Source: Gyromitra esculenta
Lineage: Eukaryota; Ascomycota; Pezizomycetes; Pezizales; Discinaceae
DNA length: 64,000 bases
Reading direction: 5' to 3'
Assembly (NCBI GenBank): GCA_038503075.1
Contig: JBCAML010000008.1
Span: 1,116,001-1,180,000, forward strand
Position numbers and translations under genes: made by a program. The notes beneath the pieces are model-generated. The model worked only from the letters and a program-made list of their open reading frames with translations, was not told the DNA's origin and ran no database searches. Positions 11,326 through 24,413 of the stretch are shown here, one piece after another. How positions within the stretch are numbered: the stretch's first letter is position 1; each line of letters starts with the position of its first letter.

Positions 11326-13811
11326 TTATTTTGTACTCACCAAACCGGTGCACAAAACCATCTTAGGCTTATCGAATGGCATGCCACAGACACAGAATCC
11401 AGAATCTCGGCTCTTAGGCTTCGAAGCTGTGTTGGTACCCACTTTCACCACGCCTTCCTGATCTACACCCATTACGTCGCTGCGAGCTGGCGATGACCGG
11501 AGCTTGGGGCCATTTTCCAGTGCGACTGGCCCAGCAAGCCCGATTCCCAGGTCTGTTTTTCCAGCTGATGACCATTGGTTGCCCTTTACAATATCCATAC
11601 AGACCCTTAGGCATTCCGTGTCTATTATGCTGTACTGAACAAGGTTCAAGCAATGTTTCCAAAATTCGACGAGGAGACTCGATTTTCTAAGAGACTCGGC
11701 CTGTTCTCGCGCGAAACGGATCAGGACTTGAGGGATATGAATATAGCCTGTTGGGCTGTAATTCATGAAAATGAGTCAATTAACACGCCCCTGTCCATTG
11801 AAAGATAGAGGAATTAACCGAGGTTTTAAACTTACCGTTCTTCGAAGAGATGCCTATCCCATAATACCATGAAGCTTCGTTCATTGCTGGCAACATCTGT
11901 AAAGTCGTGGACCGTCTATGAAATTTAGCTAATTTCATCATAATACATGTGGTATAGCTGATTTATACAGAACATACACGAATGAATTAATTCCTAGGGG
12001 AAAACGCGCTAAACTTGCCTCTTCGTGTTTCATTTTTAGCCAGTCTTCGTCAACTTCATCATCACTTTCGCTCAGCTCTTCGCCTGGATGTACAAATCTT
12101 TTTGACCTATTACGGACAAAAACAAGACCTTTCACCCCGTTTCTAGCTTCGGGAACTGTGTACTTTCGTCTCTTTCTGACTGGGAGAGCCTTGACGTCAT
12201 GAAAGTTGATCCTTTTCTGGACTGGCGCGACTACGGTGCTGGGCCCAACTTCCCGGCGATAATTCGCTGACAAAGCTGTACCTTTTTTCTCGTTCAACCA
12301 ACTCCAGTCACCCTTGAGTAAACTGCCTACATCAAATCTTATGGTCGGTTTCACCCATCGAAAAGTTCTATAGTCCGGAACGTTATCGCTAGCCCTGCTT
12401 CCTACTTGCTCTTTCGAGAGATCCACGTGAATATCCACCATGCTGTCATAATGTGCATCGCTGCTCCGTTGGCCATTTGTTGGCTTTCTCTGCTTGACTC
12501 TAAAATGAAAGAGATCGTGGGAATTAATCAGATGCAAGTGCAAAAATGTCAAGTTTCGAAACTCTCTGCCATCGCAAAAAGGACACGTGTATCCGGGGAC
12601 TGTGAACACGTGTTGATTCCTTGTGTTTGGCGCGCCAAAATATTGATGCAATCTCTCGTCATCTACAGGGGCCAGAAAAAAGTAGAGTGTTAACGCTCGC
12701 TGCTCAGGCATTGGATCTCGTTGGAAATCTGAGGCTGGTGTTGGAAGTCTCGTTACAAGTTGGTAAGGCTCGCCATGGTGTGATCGCGATATTGTTTTAG
12801 AGTCGCTCCATCCACAGTCTAGCTCAAGGGTAATATCTGCTCGTTCGTCTATACTCAAGTCGGTATTCATGGATAACTCGTGCTTGGTTGTTGGTGGGCT
12901 CATCGGTAAGGAATGAAAAATGCAATTGAGCTCAACTGAAGAAGGATCCGTCCACCTCTGGCCGCCCTGTGACCGCTCCTGGTGTAGTAACGGAGGCCAT
13001 CGCCCACCAACCGCTGTCGGTTGTAAAGCAACCTTAGCAACATAACTCTCAGCCAGCCCGAAGCTTTTGATCGGACCTTGGTTTGTCCATACAAAAAGCT
13101 TGCTAGCCTTTATGTAAAAATGATCATCCATATCGATTATTGCATATTCATTTGAATCGTACGTTATAGTGCAATTCTCGCTTGACCGATAAAGTTCATT
13201 TTTACCTACTGCTTTATATCTGTTTTTGGTGCTGTGTGATTGGGGTATTCGGCCCGGGACATCAAATTTCTGATAGATAGTAAGTTCGCATCTACACCGA
13301 ACAGATGTCTGATTGTCCGAAGAGCTCCCATAATGGTTTCGCTGAGCTCCATTCCCATTAATTGGCGAATGTTCTAGTAAATATGTCAGTTTTCCTCAAG
13401 CAAGAAGAGCAAATATCAAATCAAGAATTGCAAACCCGAGACACTCGAACCATTCGATCTTGGCTTGAACAACCGTCTCCGTTTTAGCGATTTGGCTTCA
13501 ATTTTCAGAACAGGCTCATATATACCGGTCGGAATTGGGGGTCGGAGTCTGCTGATGACCTGATTAAGCCGCACTCTCGGGCGGACGTTGAATCCTTCGC
13601 TGATTCGAGCGTCTGCGTCTGTGGTCGGCGGTGTAGAGTTGCCTGGTACTCTTGGTGCTGGGGCTGCTCCACGGGCTCGGGCTACCTCGTTTTCGCGTAG
13701 GACCGTTTCAATGTTGCGGTTCAGAAAAACTTTCCCTCGGTGACGCGCTGCATAGACGTAGAAACATGTGTTGCCTGTGAACCTCGCTCGAATACTTTCC
13801 CCAGGTGTCAT
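11326..13811 (-). CDS. SUZ12-like PRC2 subunit (C2H2 finger, VEFS-box)
   Basis: Four exons on the minus strand: 13811-13436, 13373-11980, 11915-11836, 11755-11326. The splices keep frame, giving 759 residues. A single C2H2 finger begins with CPFCDGREF at about residue 389 and ends in LINSH. After a basic linker, an acidic segment (ESDDEVDEDWLKMKHEE, about 558-575) opens the VEFS box. The box continues through FTDVASNER, MVLWDRHLF, IPQVLIRFAREQ and EFWKHCLNLV. The finger plus VEFS arrangement is that of SUZ12, the PRC2 subunit needed with EZH2/EED homologues for H3K27 methylation in the nucleus. Near the C-terminus FCVCGMPF..MVLCTG looks like the first half of a PHD-type finger. A GTGAGT at 11340 may splice to a further exon, so the last residues are uncertain. 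Confidence 0.87.
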
Positions 13812-15595
13812 TTGGGCGAGGGGATTCGGGGATTCAGGGATTAAGGTAGATTAAGGAAAATATAATCGAAGAACTAAATAATCTGGAGCTGTTAGTAAGA
13901 ATACGCGATAGGGAAGCTGATAGAGGAATGAGGATCTTGACGGCCAGCTCCTACTTGCTCTGCGACAGCAAAGATGCCAGGCCGCGCAAAGAAAGGGGCA
14001 GTTTGCTCACATGACTAAGACTTCACGATCCAAAGCAGGATACAGTGATAAAAACACAATAGACAAAACAGATTATGTGGCCAAGTCCAGCGAAAATGAC
14101 TGAAAGTTGAAGAAATGGAGGGGACGGCGTGGGGTGGTCATGAGCGTGGGTTTGGGTTTGTCTCGTCACGCCCAGACATCAGAGAAATGGGAATCCCTGA
14201 CACCCTTCTTAACCACACAAATTTCCCCTTTGTTCGAACAACCAACAAAATCCCTCCCTTATAACTTTCTCTGCTCTATCTAGCGCTCCACACTTAGACG
14301 TTTATATGTGGCTAGGATGTGACCAGTCTGCCTATACGTGAAGATGGAGACATGATGAACGTCTGTGAGTTCGAGGAGCTCCCCTCGATCTGCCGGCAGA
14401 TTCGAGCCCAATCCAACCCATCATGCTTCCCTGTCCCGCTTCGTGCTATCAACCAAAGGGTTTCAGTAGGTGATGCGCGATATTCGCTGTTCAGCGAATA
14501 TGTGGAGAGCACTACTTTCAAATTCTACGATGGCCCAATACCGGGCACCTGAATACTGGTCAGCCAAAAGTAGAATCTTAGGTATGCGAGACGGGCGCCA
14601 GCGATTCACAGACGGCAAGAACAGCAGGTGTATTCCAAGCTCTTAGTATGATTAATCGACCCTGAGAGACCAGTATATCGCTGCTGGGTCTGAGCTGGAC
14701 GAAATCCTCAGCTGCAGCCTCGGAGTACAGTAAGCAGGTGTTATGTTCTTGCGTTTTCCACCCACAACAGACCTCTCTCTCGGGATAAAAATTTCTCTTC
14801 TTGGGCTATCCTCACCCCAATGAAGGTAATAAAGGCAGGAAGAAAATATTAGCGAATGTTTTTTCAGCCGTCTGTGTGGCGTCGGTTAATAGACACAGGC
14901 ATGCGCTATCACAGCTATGTTGAGAGGTTTGTACATTCCTCCCTCCAACAATACAATTGAAGGGAGCCAGGCATTAGATACCCAGACTCTCGTTCACGCC
15001 TGGAAACCCACCAAGTCAGATATAATTTTAATTTTTGCCCCAGTACAACGGTCTTGTATGATGGGAAGTGGTCAGGACTGATTAACCAACAGCCACAAAC
15101 GTTTACCACTAACGCAAGTTGATATACACATAAACTCCAAAAAAAATTTAAATCACTTTAAGCAAATGGTATTCAACGGCCAGTGGGTAAGTGGTATCGG
15201 TAGTTATTCTGTCTACTCGACACTCCGAGGATTTAGACCAACCGTTGATTGGGTGTCTTGAAACAAGCCTCCCCAGCGGAATTAAGAAGTGCACGCCCAT
15301 TTATGACATTCAAGTTGCCAGTCCATAGCCATATTTTCAAGACCTTCTTACCAATTATAGTGTAGATACTATGGTGCCCACTTTCGATCGTCTACCCTAG
15401 TTGAATATTACTGTTTCGCCATGTAGCCGCACTTGTAATGATCATGGCCGCTTGCGAGCGCCGGTACATAAAAATTTCTTCAAGATAACCTTAAATCGAA
15501 CACCTTTCCAACTCGAATCCCAAAAAGACCAACTTCAGACATAACTCAATTGGTTTGCTGTGTAATATATAAAGTAGGGGGAATGTCACAGACCC
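13812..15595. other. Intergenic, with one palindrome
   Basis: No supported gene. It contains the palindrome annotated at 14480-14501 and the upstream region of the coiled-coil gene. Confidence 0.5.
14480..14501. repeat. 22-bp palindrome
   Basis: ATATTCGCTG and its exact inverse CAGCGAATAT are separated by TT. This could be a dimeric protein binding site or chance; no gene start is adjacent. Confidence 0.6.
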
Positions 15596-16180
15596 ATGGC
15601 CAACGCCAACCAGAGTAGAATACTTGACTTCATTAAAGCACCAGCTGAAGATAACCACTATCGCCGTTTGTCCAGAACCATGTCTTCTCTCACCGAATAC
15701 TCAGGGCTACACAATACTGGCAGTCTCGATGATGAGTGCACATACGCACCAACATTCGGCTACACCCTCGCCAATCTGAAAGCAGTAATCCGAGGATATG
15801 ATGATGAAATTTCCAATCTGACCAATATCCTGAAAGAAACACGCTGCAGATTTAAAACATCTATAGAATCAGATCGTATTCTAGAGCATCAATCTCAGGG
15901 TACACTATTGATCCTCAACGGTCACTTACAAACCCTCCGGATCCTGTCTGCAAATAGAAATGACCCCAGCTTTTCCCATTTTGCCAAGTGTGCCAACAGC
16001 ATCTCAGATGACATTAAAGCCCAAAAGATCCAGCTGAAGGACATTAGAAGCCGTATTCGACGGACGGAGGCTGAATTCGCCAGATTCTGCAGGACTAGTT
16101 GGGAGCAGATAAGTGGCCAGTATCTTCAAAAGGATCGCTGGGTGTTGGTATTGAATGTTCAGCAGTTTGAGCTTCGTTAA
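15596..16180 (+). CDS. Hypothetical protein with coiled-coil
   Basis: A single-exon frame of 194 codons begins at ATG 15596 in a favourable context (ACCCATGG). Residues about 60-165 are rich in charged and leucine heptad-like positions (for example DDEISNLTNILKET, IKAQKIQLKDIRSRIRRTEAE), suggesting a coiled coil. No enzymatic motif or transmembrane segment is visible. A TATA-like TATATAAA at 15566-15573 is only 23 bp from this ATG, so translation may begin instead at the internal ATG near 15677 (residue 28). The 585-bp open frame and clean codon usage argue for a real gene. Family not recognised. Confidence 0.65.
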   Translation: MANANQSRILDFIKAPAEDNHYRRLSRTMSSLTEYSGLHNTGSLDDECTYAPTFGYTLANLKAVIRGYDDEISNLTNILKETRCRFKTSIESDRILEHQSQGTLLILNGHLQTLRILSANRNDPSFSHFAKCANSISDDIKAQKIQLKDIRSRIRRTEAEFARFCRTSWEQISGQYLQKDRWVLVLNVQQFELR

Positions 16181-19100
16181 AGCGTTTTATTTCGATATCT
16201 GCTATTACCTATCTCTGGCATTTTCTCTTGTCCTTTTTTATATATACACCGAAAATCATGCCCTACTTAGAATAGATTGAAATTAGACTTATATTACAGA
16301 ACTTTAGCTAATGTAGAATCCATACTATCATATAGGCTGCAGAATATCCGGACTCTGATCTTTCAAAAAAATATTTTGTGATTAGGGGCTGAGGGAGGTA
16401 TATCCTTAAATTTAATTAAAACACTTATAGCCATTGGCGAAAATACGTACCGAACTCAGTTCTTGGTCATCATGGTTGCACGCGCGGACATAAATCAATT
16501 TTTTGAGTGCGCGTGAGTTCTAACTAGATCTAAAAGTCACGAGGCTTCTAGAGAACTCTAACAAATTCGATAGATGTGATATAAGTGCGTGCACTAGCTC
16601 GAGGCTCTCGACTACTAGACCTTGAGCCCTGCTGACTTAGACTTGGCGTCCAATTTTGCGGACTACAAATAATCTTTGTTATTAATAAAACAACTAATAT
16701 AATCGTTTGCAGGTATTGTCGTAAACCACTTGTTTCTATCTATCTCGTAACCTAGGTAAACAGGTAGGTTTTAAATTACCCTTTTACCAGTTATGTATGC
16801 AGACAAGTCGATCATTAGTAAATAGGACGTGGGTAAAATCTTCAATGTCTATTCTAATACTTCAAATGATGGCTATTTCTCAGGAATTTTTTTGCCTTGC
16901 AAACCTCGACCTTGCCCATTTAGAATTTTCGCCATTTAGAATCGATCTTATATGTATGAATGGAAGGCGGCAAAGCAGTGATTGGTAATTCGTTCCGCCA
17001 GAGAAAAAACTAGCCCTACTCGAGGAGGCGTAGATGAGCATACATGTATATATCAGATGGATCTGGAGGTTTCCCGTAGGGCCTATTCTACATCCTCAAT
17101 ATTCCCTTCATACTTTTAGTTATCTCGCAAACCTAAAAAAACGACACTTTAGGGAAACCATAGCCTCCTGTTCACTGGGTCCTAGTTAGTAATCACGTGG
17201 GGGCGCAGAGCCTCGGAGCCTGCCTCGTGCCGCTACAGGCAATATATGTAGCACATCCACAGTGATTTGATTTAGGGACAATCTGTCCATAAACCGAAGG
17301 ATCCAAGAAGGTGGTCTTTTTTTTACGCCAATCAAAAATCATCGCTGAGAATTCCACCTGTCCATACCGAAAAGCTGTTCCATTCGTTGATATAGGTATG
17401 ATATGGCTGGGCAGTCCGTCGGCCCTGACAAATTGACTGTAATGGTAGGTAAAATAGGACGGGTGTGTGCAAATAGTCGTTAGATTGTAGCTGTAAATGG
17501 CTTTTTGATGCTGCCAACTTCTCTGCTAGGTGTTCAAGTAGAGTTATCTAGTATATATTGTGAGCCATTGCGAGCCGTTTTTCAAGCCTCAGTCTGTGCT
17601 GCTCGTATACTCCTAGAAGCCCTAGAATGAATCAAAGAATTGCTCATTCTTCGACCACGATCTGGCACTGGCACATTTAAGTTTTTGGTCAAAGCACGGC
17701 GCCACAACCACTTGCCAAGGTTCGCGCACCCTTGAACCAATCGCCGTGTCACGCGACCTTTTCCACAATTCCCATGAGATAGTATGGGTAAATTCTCGCG
17801 CGGAAGTACCGTGCATACATGTGCCACAGGAATCTCAAATACTAACTGGTCTGTAAGGAACTTAAGCGCTATATTCATCTCAATCGCATCATCTCGAATT
17901 CACCATCTCACAGATCTAGCAGACCATCTGCTAACCACCAAGACTGTTCCTAGTTTTACTCGTAGTTCACCACCGAGACTTAAATCAAGCAGTAGCATCG
18001 CTTTCACTGATACCCTCAATCCCATTCTCCCCAATATGAGTCACATATTGGCTAGACAGAAGGTACCTATAAAAAGTCCCCTAGCCACTAGCGACATCGA
18101 CGTATTACATTTTATGATAGAAAAAGGGATATGTGATGATTGGGATAGTGGCAGGTAGGCAAACTCTTGGTCAGACTTCCCCTCAGGCAATAACCAGCTC
18201 AGATGCATATTTACCTCGCCCCATCAATCGCATCCCCACGGTAGCCTAGCCCCAACCGATTTATTAGGACGAGAAACGTTCTACGAACTAAGCCTATATA
18301 CCAACCATATTGCCGACGAACATTTCCTAGCAGCCACCACGTTCGTGGGCTGTAATTGATTGTGTGTATTCGATTCCCAAACCGCCACGGGTTTCAGATA
18401 TACTCCTGTGATTCCTCCCCCCCAAAACGCTAGGATATATTTTATGCTAGGAAATATCGTTACGTTAATACTGATGAACCTTATATAAGGTTATGGGCTG
18501 CGAATACTGACAGTACTTGCTTGGGGGGTTTACTTGGGGTTGCGCTTTTAGCGGGAGCTCGTCCACCCCTAAGGAGAGAGCTGTCCTTAGAGGTAGGCAA
18601 TCATGGACTTACTCATTGAGGCCAAGAAATTATTGACCATAGTTTGCTCTGCAGGTTTTGAGTGTCCAAAATAATTGCAGGAGAAACAGAAACAACGCCG
18701 AGGCCTGCCAGATTCTTCGAATAGATATATCGTCTAGATTATCAGGGCCATGTGCATGCGATGCATTAGCCATCTACGGCGTTTCTTAGACTTGGACTTG
18801 GACTTGAACTTGGCAAATCTCGTAGCCGGTTCAGTGCTTCCTAAGTTGAAAATTTATAGTAAAATCAGGTACAGTATCGTACATCTCCAGAGGTTTCGCA
18901 ATGCTTTTAGGCAAAGTTAACCTATATTGATGAGTATCACTTAGAATATCCTGCCTTGTAGCTACAGGGTTTATAGGAAACTCATATCTCGGATCAGGAG
19001 CCAGTTCTCCAAGCCACAAATTACTGGTGGCAGCATTACATTAACTTGAAGTGAATCCGAAGTATATCATAATGGCCTAGCATGATCATACGGCAAGAAA

Positions 19101-19733
19101 AACTAAGACGCTAGCTAAGATTCTCCCAATCGGTTTGCTATTTGGTACATCATGCATGGGAAATATGGGAGCCCGTGCACAGCCCTCTTTTTACGCGCTT
19201 GCCATGACGCGCTAGGCGCTGCCACGCAAATTGGGACAATATTCATTAAGGCTATCAGACATCCTTCTCTCTTGTTCCTTCTCCTAATGCCACTCCTACC
19301 GACAAGGCCAAACATACCAATTGTTTGCTCATTTCACTCTCTTCCCCGCCACTCTCTTACATGCAACGGCCCGCCCAGTTGTGAAAGAGCTATCCTTTAT
19401 GCTGGTACTCTGATGCGGCCAACTTTTACTTGAGACCCCGGAACGGAAAGAGGTGGCTTATCTATTATTCCGAGTATCGGTTTACTTGGCCCCAAAAGTT
19501 ACCTATGTATTTCTCACAAATTCGCATCGTAGCTTTGAGGATTCAATGAAATTATTAATAGCAGAGCCTCAAATTCTGGCTATTATTTTGCCCCACGAAA
19601 GCTAACAGAATTACCAGCATAAGGGATACAGATAAAGTCGCTGCGAGAGGGCCTTCTGTGTCACGGCTGATCATGATATCGCTACTATTTTGTGAGTCAC
19701 TCCATTTGCTAGGAAGACATACCCTTTTGGTTC
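16181..19733. other. Gene-free AT-rich stretch
   Basis: No supported gene or RNA. A 124-codon frame at 17784-18158 has no recognisable features and is treated as chance. Confidence 0.5.
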
Positions 19734-19813
19734 ACAGCCGTGTAAGAAAAATCTGACGCCCCAGTCACGGTCTCGTTAGTGAGGTGGTGTCAAGGTTTTT
19801 CTTACACGGCTGT
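19734..19813. repeat. 80-bp near-perfect hairpin (micro-MITE)
   Basis: The arms ACAGCCGTGTAAGAAAAA and TTTTTCTTACACGGCTGT are exact inverses of 18 bp at the ends. The next bases (TCTGACGCC / GGTGTCAAGG) also mostly pair, so almost the whole 80 bp folds back. It could be a very short MITE or a source of a hairpin RNA. No clear target duplication is visible. Confidence 0.75.
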
Positions 19814-22800
19814 ACCTAAAGGATGTAATGTACAGATGTGCGAAGTCTACAGAACGCCCATACAACCCAATGAGCCATGCGCAGTACTAGTTTGATACGA
19901 CCAGGCCCTGGTATTTCACCAGTGACTGCCCAGCAAGCAGGCAGAGAGGCAGGATTATAGATATATGGGAGCGATATTAAAATCAATATTTACCGCTCCC
20001 TCCCTAGGCACGCTTCTAGTGACGTATATCAACGGATCGTATGCTATACTGTCTACCCTCAACATAATCTACATGAATCTACTCTACCATGATGATAACG
20101 CCAAATTGGATCAAAATTCGGTAGCGACTGGCTGGCTAGCAATCGATCGAGCGGGTGACTAGTTTTCGGCGATGCCGTAGGCTGTTGATTGAAGGAAGAC
20201 AGTTTAGTGACAAAATTCCAAGTCCTATATAGTGAAGGACAACAGGAACAAGCAAAACTGCATACAGTACTTAGACGTAGGTCTAAACCGACAGACATAT
20301 CTCAATAGTACTGTGCTTGGGTGTTGATGAAGTGCTCGAGTGTATAAATTTATGTTAAGCAAGAAGTTTTCCATTAACCGCAGATGATTTTACGAGTGGG
20401 ATAGATGCACAAGAGCACACATGGAATAAGGTAAGCACAAGAACCGTTCATTTTCAATTCCAGAAACAACCTAAGGCCCAGAACCTCTCTAATCTGCAAG
20501 GGCGCTAACGGTATGGTAACGTAACTCTGTGGTGCTACATCCCTTAAGCATGGCTGGCAGGTTCGGGAGGCCTAAATAGTTAACAGGAGTAAATTATAGG
20601 GAAGCTAGTCTGTACCTCTTGCCTTCGATGCCTAAGCCGTCATGTCATGACTTGCTTCTCAGGATGGTTAACAACAATACCATATATTTTCGAGCGACTG
20701 TGGCGACCACGACGGTGATAAGCTTTCTATCAAGCTTTAAGGGTCGGACTTTTGGACTCATTATATGCCCGAAATTGATGGAAAAAGCCCAAGGAACGCA
20801 AATAAGTTATCTTTAGACAATAAGACTGTACCAGTGCTTTCGATCACCATCTGAGCCAGTCAGACTAGTTCACTTGAGTCATACCTACGCGTTAACACAG
20901 AACTACGTAGAGTCCAAGCTATTTAGCAATGGTATGAGTGATCAGCATGTACGGCAGGGCATACAAGTTATCCAATCCCCTAATGGACTATAGCTCATGT
21001 GGTAGTCCTTCCGCTCTTGCTCAAAATTTTCTCTAGGACACACAAGAGGAAGACTGCGGGCGGTTGCTCTTCGAGGAGAAGTGCTGCAGCTGTGGGAAGA
21101 CTTCGTAAGAAAGTATAATTGGTTGAGGTGGGCGATAGGTTAATATCTCGGGGCTACAAGCCGCGAGAAGAATAGCAAGAGAAGAATAACAGCAGTTAAA
21201 GGGTGAGTGTATTTTGTATTCAATCCCATCTTAAGTTTATAGCTTACCAATTGTAAGCAGGGCAATATCACCCCGTATATCGGTAACTTGTGGCTATAGG
21301 TTATTGGTATTATCTCATCTTATTTATTTATTAAATAAGTACATATTATCTCATCACATCAGCACAGGAAATTTACACATCCTCTACAAAACAGCCCGCT
21401 GGATCTCCATCTTTGACAGCACCACCTTCTTCCCGGGGTTTAATGGGATCTAGAACAGCCAGCGAAGAAAGCGAATGTCTTGAGATGGACTACATCTAGC
21501 CCTAGTAGTGATACAATAAGACCCGGGACCATCTCCGGATACTTCCTGAGTCCTGAGTCCACATAAAAATAAGCGAGAGCGCTGCCTTTCTGGCCATAGC
21601 TAGCACTATAAAGTTATCAAGGCATCCACAATTGCAAATACATGGCCGATCCAGGCCGTGCTTCGCTTAACGCGTCCCGGTGTAGGATGTGCTTCTAGAA
21701 ACCGCGGATCCTTAGACACCTACGCAAACAGTTTTCAGACCTTTGACAAACACGGTAGATCTATAGAGCACCTAGAAACTTTAAAATTACGATTAAACAG
21801 TATTTTCGCCAATTGGGGCTACTTTCATTCTCTATCCTCAAATGTAGCAAGAGTTTTCTGAAAATACACCTGCAGTTCCAATACATATACCTTCACGAAA
21901 CCATCTACTACCATAGTCAGGGATGATCCGGGCTCACAATTGAATATAGAACCTTGTAGTAGAGCCTTGTTTCTAGTAATCACATTCACTTGCCTCCAAC
22001 CCCCTTTTGTTACTTCTATGCGATTTCCAACATCCGAGACATTGTGGGCCGAAAGCTTCCGATTAAAACAAGGTCCAATTTCCCAGGCCGAGGTCCGAGA
22101 ACACTGGGAACTTGCCGTTTCCTCGGGAAAACACATTTACTAAAGCGTTATAATCAGTTTTATTATATATACATATAGGCTTCTGTCACGTCTCGAAAGC
22201 TACATGTACTTCTTCTATCGAACGAATTGTGTCAAAAAACTCCGCTAACTAAATAAGAAACATACATATGGTAAGGCTGACTGAAACGGGCGAAGTAAAT
22301 TGCCGAAATATAAACGTCATCAACTTAGAGATTTTGTTTGATAAGCCTCTACAGTTGTCTCATCTTTCGACTACCCTTTCGTTCGTATATATAGCGAGTT
22401 CAACGAATTAGGTGACTTTTTACCTGCTGTCCGGCCAGAGCCTTTTTTTTTTTAAACCTCCATCCTACACCAACTCATTCAAAGCTGACTTAGCTCAAAT
22501 ACAAGTCTAAGGGAACAAGAGGAATCTGAAGGTTAAGCGCGTAGCGCTAGAATTTACACGCGCACGAATGAGTATGAAGCACACTTTGACGAATGTTGCT
22601 AAGCAGAAACACATTGAATGCGCGCCATAATGCGGGTGAAGATTTGTGCCGGTAGATTTTGCCTAGACAGACTACGAGGATAATTAACACAGGATAAGTC
22701 ACCGCTTGTAAAAGTCTCGCTCGATGATGTTAACACTCACACCACTAAATGTTAGTAAAAATCAGAACTTCAGTGTTCATCGTAGGATAGCTAAGATTGG

Positions 22801-23175
22801 ACAGATTACGACTGATAGTCCGGTACGAACCGAAATCTTCACGGGTGAGCGTGTAGCGCGCAGTCCATGATGAGCTCAAAGATCCTTCGTAGGACTCTCT
22901 ATATGTTCCATAGTTACTCTGATACTAGTTGGTCTGAGTAATCTTCTGAGGTTCGAATTCCTGGTGCAAAAGAGGTGCGCAGCAAAATTATACAACCCTA
23001 GGGTTTCAAGTCAAAAATGTAAGCCCAAAACTGAGGTGCTTAGAGAGATACGCGGCAGCGATATACCAGCTTACACTGACACTGTGGACCTGTTCTTACG
23101 ACCAGACAAAAGTGCCCGAATAAGCTAATGGTGTACAGAATCTACGCGTTAGCAGGGCATCTTTATATACGGGTA

Positions 23176-23630
23176 AGTCTTCCAATGGGCCAGCCCGTCT
23201 AATAACGGCCCAGCCCACAATAATCGTGGCATTCTCTGGCCTGGCCCGGCTCGTTCTAAGCAGGCCCGGGCAGCCTAGTACTTTATCATGATGAAGTCTT
23301 CGGTACTGTATAAGGTAGTAATATTAGCAGCTGCACACGGAAGACATAAGCCCACCAGATCCACTCTAGTACCGTCTTCTATCGGCTTCTCAGGTATTGG
23401 GTAGCTCCAATGCTCTCTCTAGCTATGATAATGCACCTAATAAATAGTTTTCTTTCAGCATCCGAAAATGATCTAACATTCTTAGGCCTATATAAAGTAC
23501 CCAAGCCCGGGCTAATAGAAAAAACTGCATAGTCCGGCCCAGACCATATATCTGGGGGCTCACACTGGCCCATGGAGATCAAAGAAATACCTGAACTAAC
23601 CCATAGAGATCGGCCCACTGGAAGGCAAGC
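23176..23630. mobile_element. Possible hAT-type element remnant
   Basis: Clusters of GGCCC/GGGCC motifs lie at 23187-23275 (for example CAGGCCCGGGCAGCC) and again at 23505-23620 (AAGCCCGGGCT, TCCGGCCCAGACC). Such GGCCCGG-rich ends are common in fungal hAT-type non-autonomous elements. No clean TIR or 8-bp duplication was found, so this is tentative. Confidence 0.25.
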
Positions 23631-24350
23631 TGTTAGTCATGATAAGGGCTAGGTACGTATAAGAGACTAACATGCGCCTCATCTATGTACAACGTTAACA
23701 CGCGATCCAATATGCAGTCCCCACTCAGGCTTATGCCACAATAGTCTAAGTTATTCTAGGTTTAGAGATATTGCAGCTGAAGCCTCTAATCAGCCCATTC
23801 CTGAAAACCTCTTCAGGAGGTTACAAGGTATACCTTGGCCGCTTGTACGGGCTAAACACGAGACTGCTAATTACACGAACGAGTGAAATTACTTATGAGA
23901 GATTAGCTATAGTAGCGTTAGCAATAGAATATCTCTCCTAGCCAACACGATTATACAGGGCATACGTGCCATGAGGGCTCCCTAACGGCCATACTACGGT
24001 AAGACTCAAACACAAAATACATGTCCCGCTCAAAGAGCGAGGGGGCTAACTTGTGGCATCTCTGAACAGTGATTTCATTTGGCTTTCAAAACGTCATGTC
24101 GGTCCAATGGGTTTTGTCTGGTTAGATTTAAAAACAAGCCGGCCGGGTGAAGTCCAACCACGAGAATGTCCGAGCTAGCTCGACGTCTCACAAAAAGACA
24201 AGCTCAAGTGTCTCAGTCCTACTCGAAGATTTCAGTCATAATAGAGGTACGTCATAGAGTACCCTTAACTTTCAAATTCTGGAGTCAGCATAGTACCCTA
24301 CGACATAGTAAGGGTTAAACGTACTAGCCCATTGGCTGACGAAAATTGCT

Positions 24351-24413
24351 AACCTCTCTGTTAGCTGTGTCGCGCGATATAATTAAATCGAAACCTAATC
24401 AATCAGAGAGGTT
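24351..24413. repeat. Short inverted repeat
   Basis: AACCTCTCTG at 24351-24360 is inverted as CAGAGAGGTT at 24404-24413 around a 43-bp loop. Confidence 0.5.

Noticed and set aside
17784..18158. 124-codon plus-strand frame
   Set aside because: Low-complexity Ser/Thr composition, no leader or family resemblance.
22950..22975. Possible tRNA B box (GGTTCGAATTCC)
   Set aside because: No A box or pairing arms at the right distance; the similar motif near 44228 fails in the same way.
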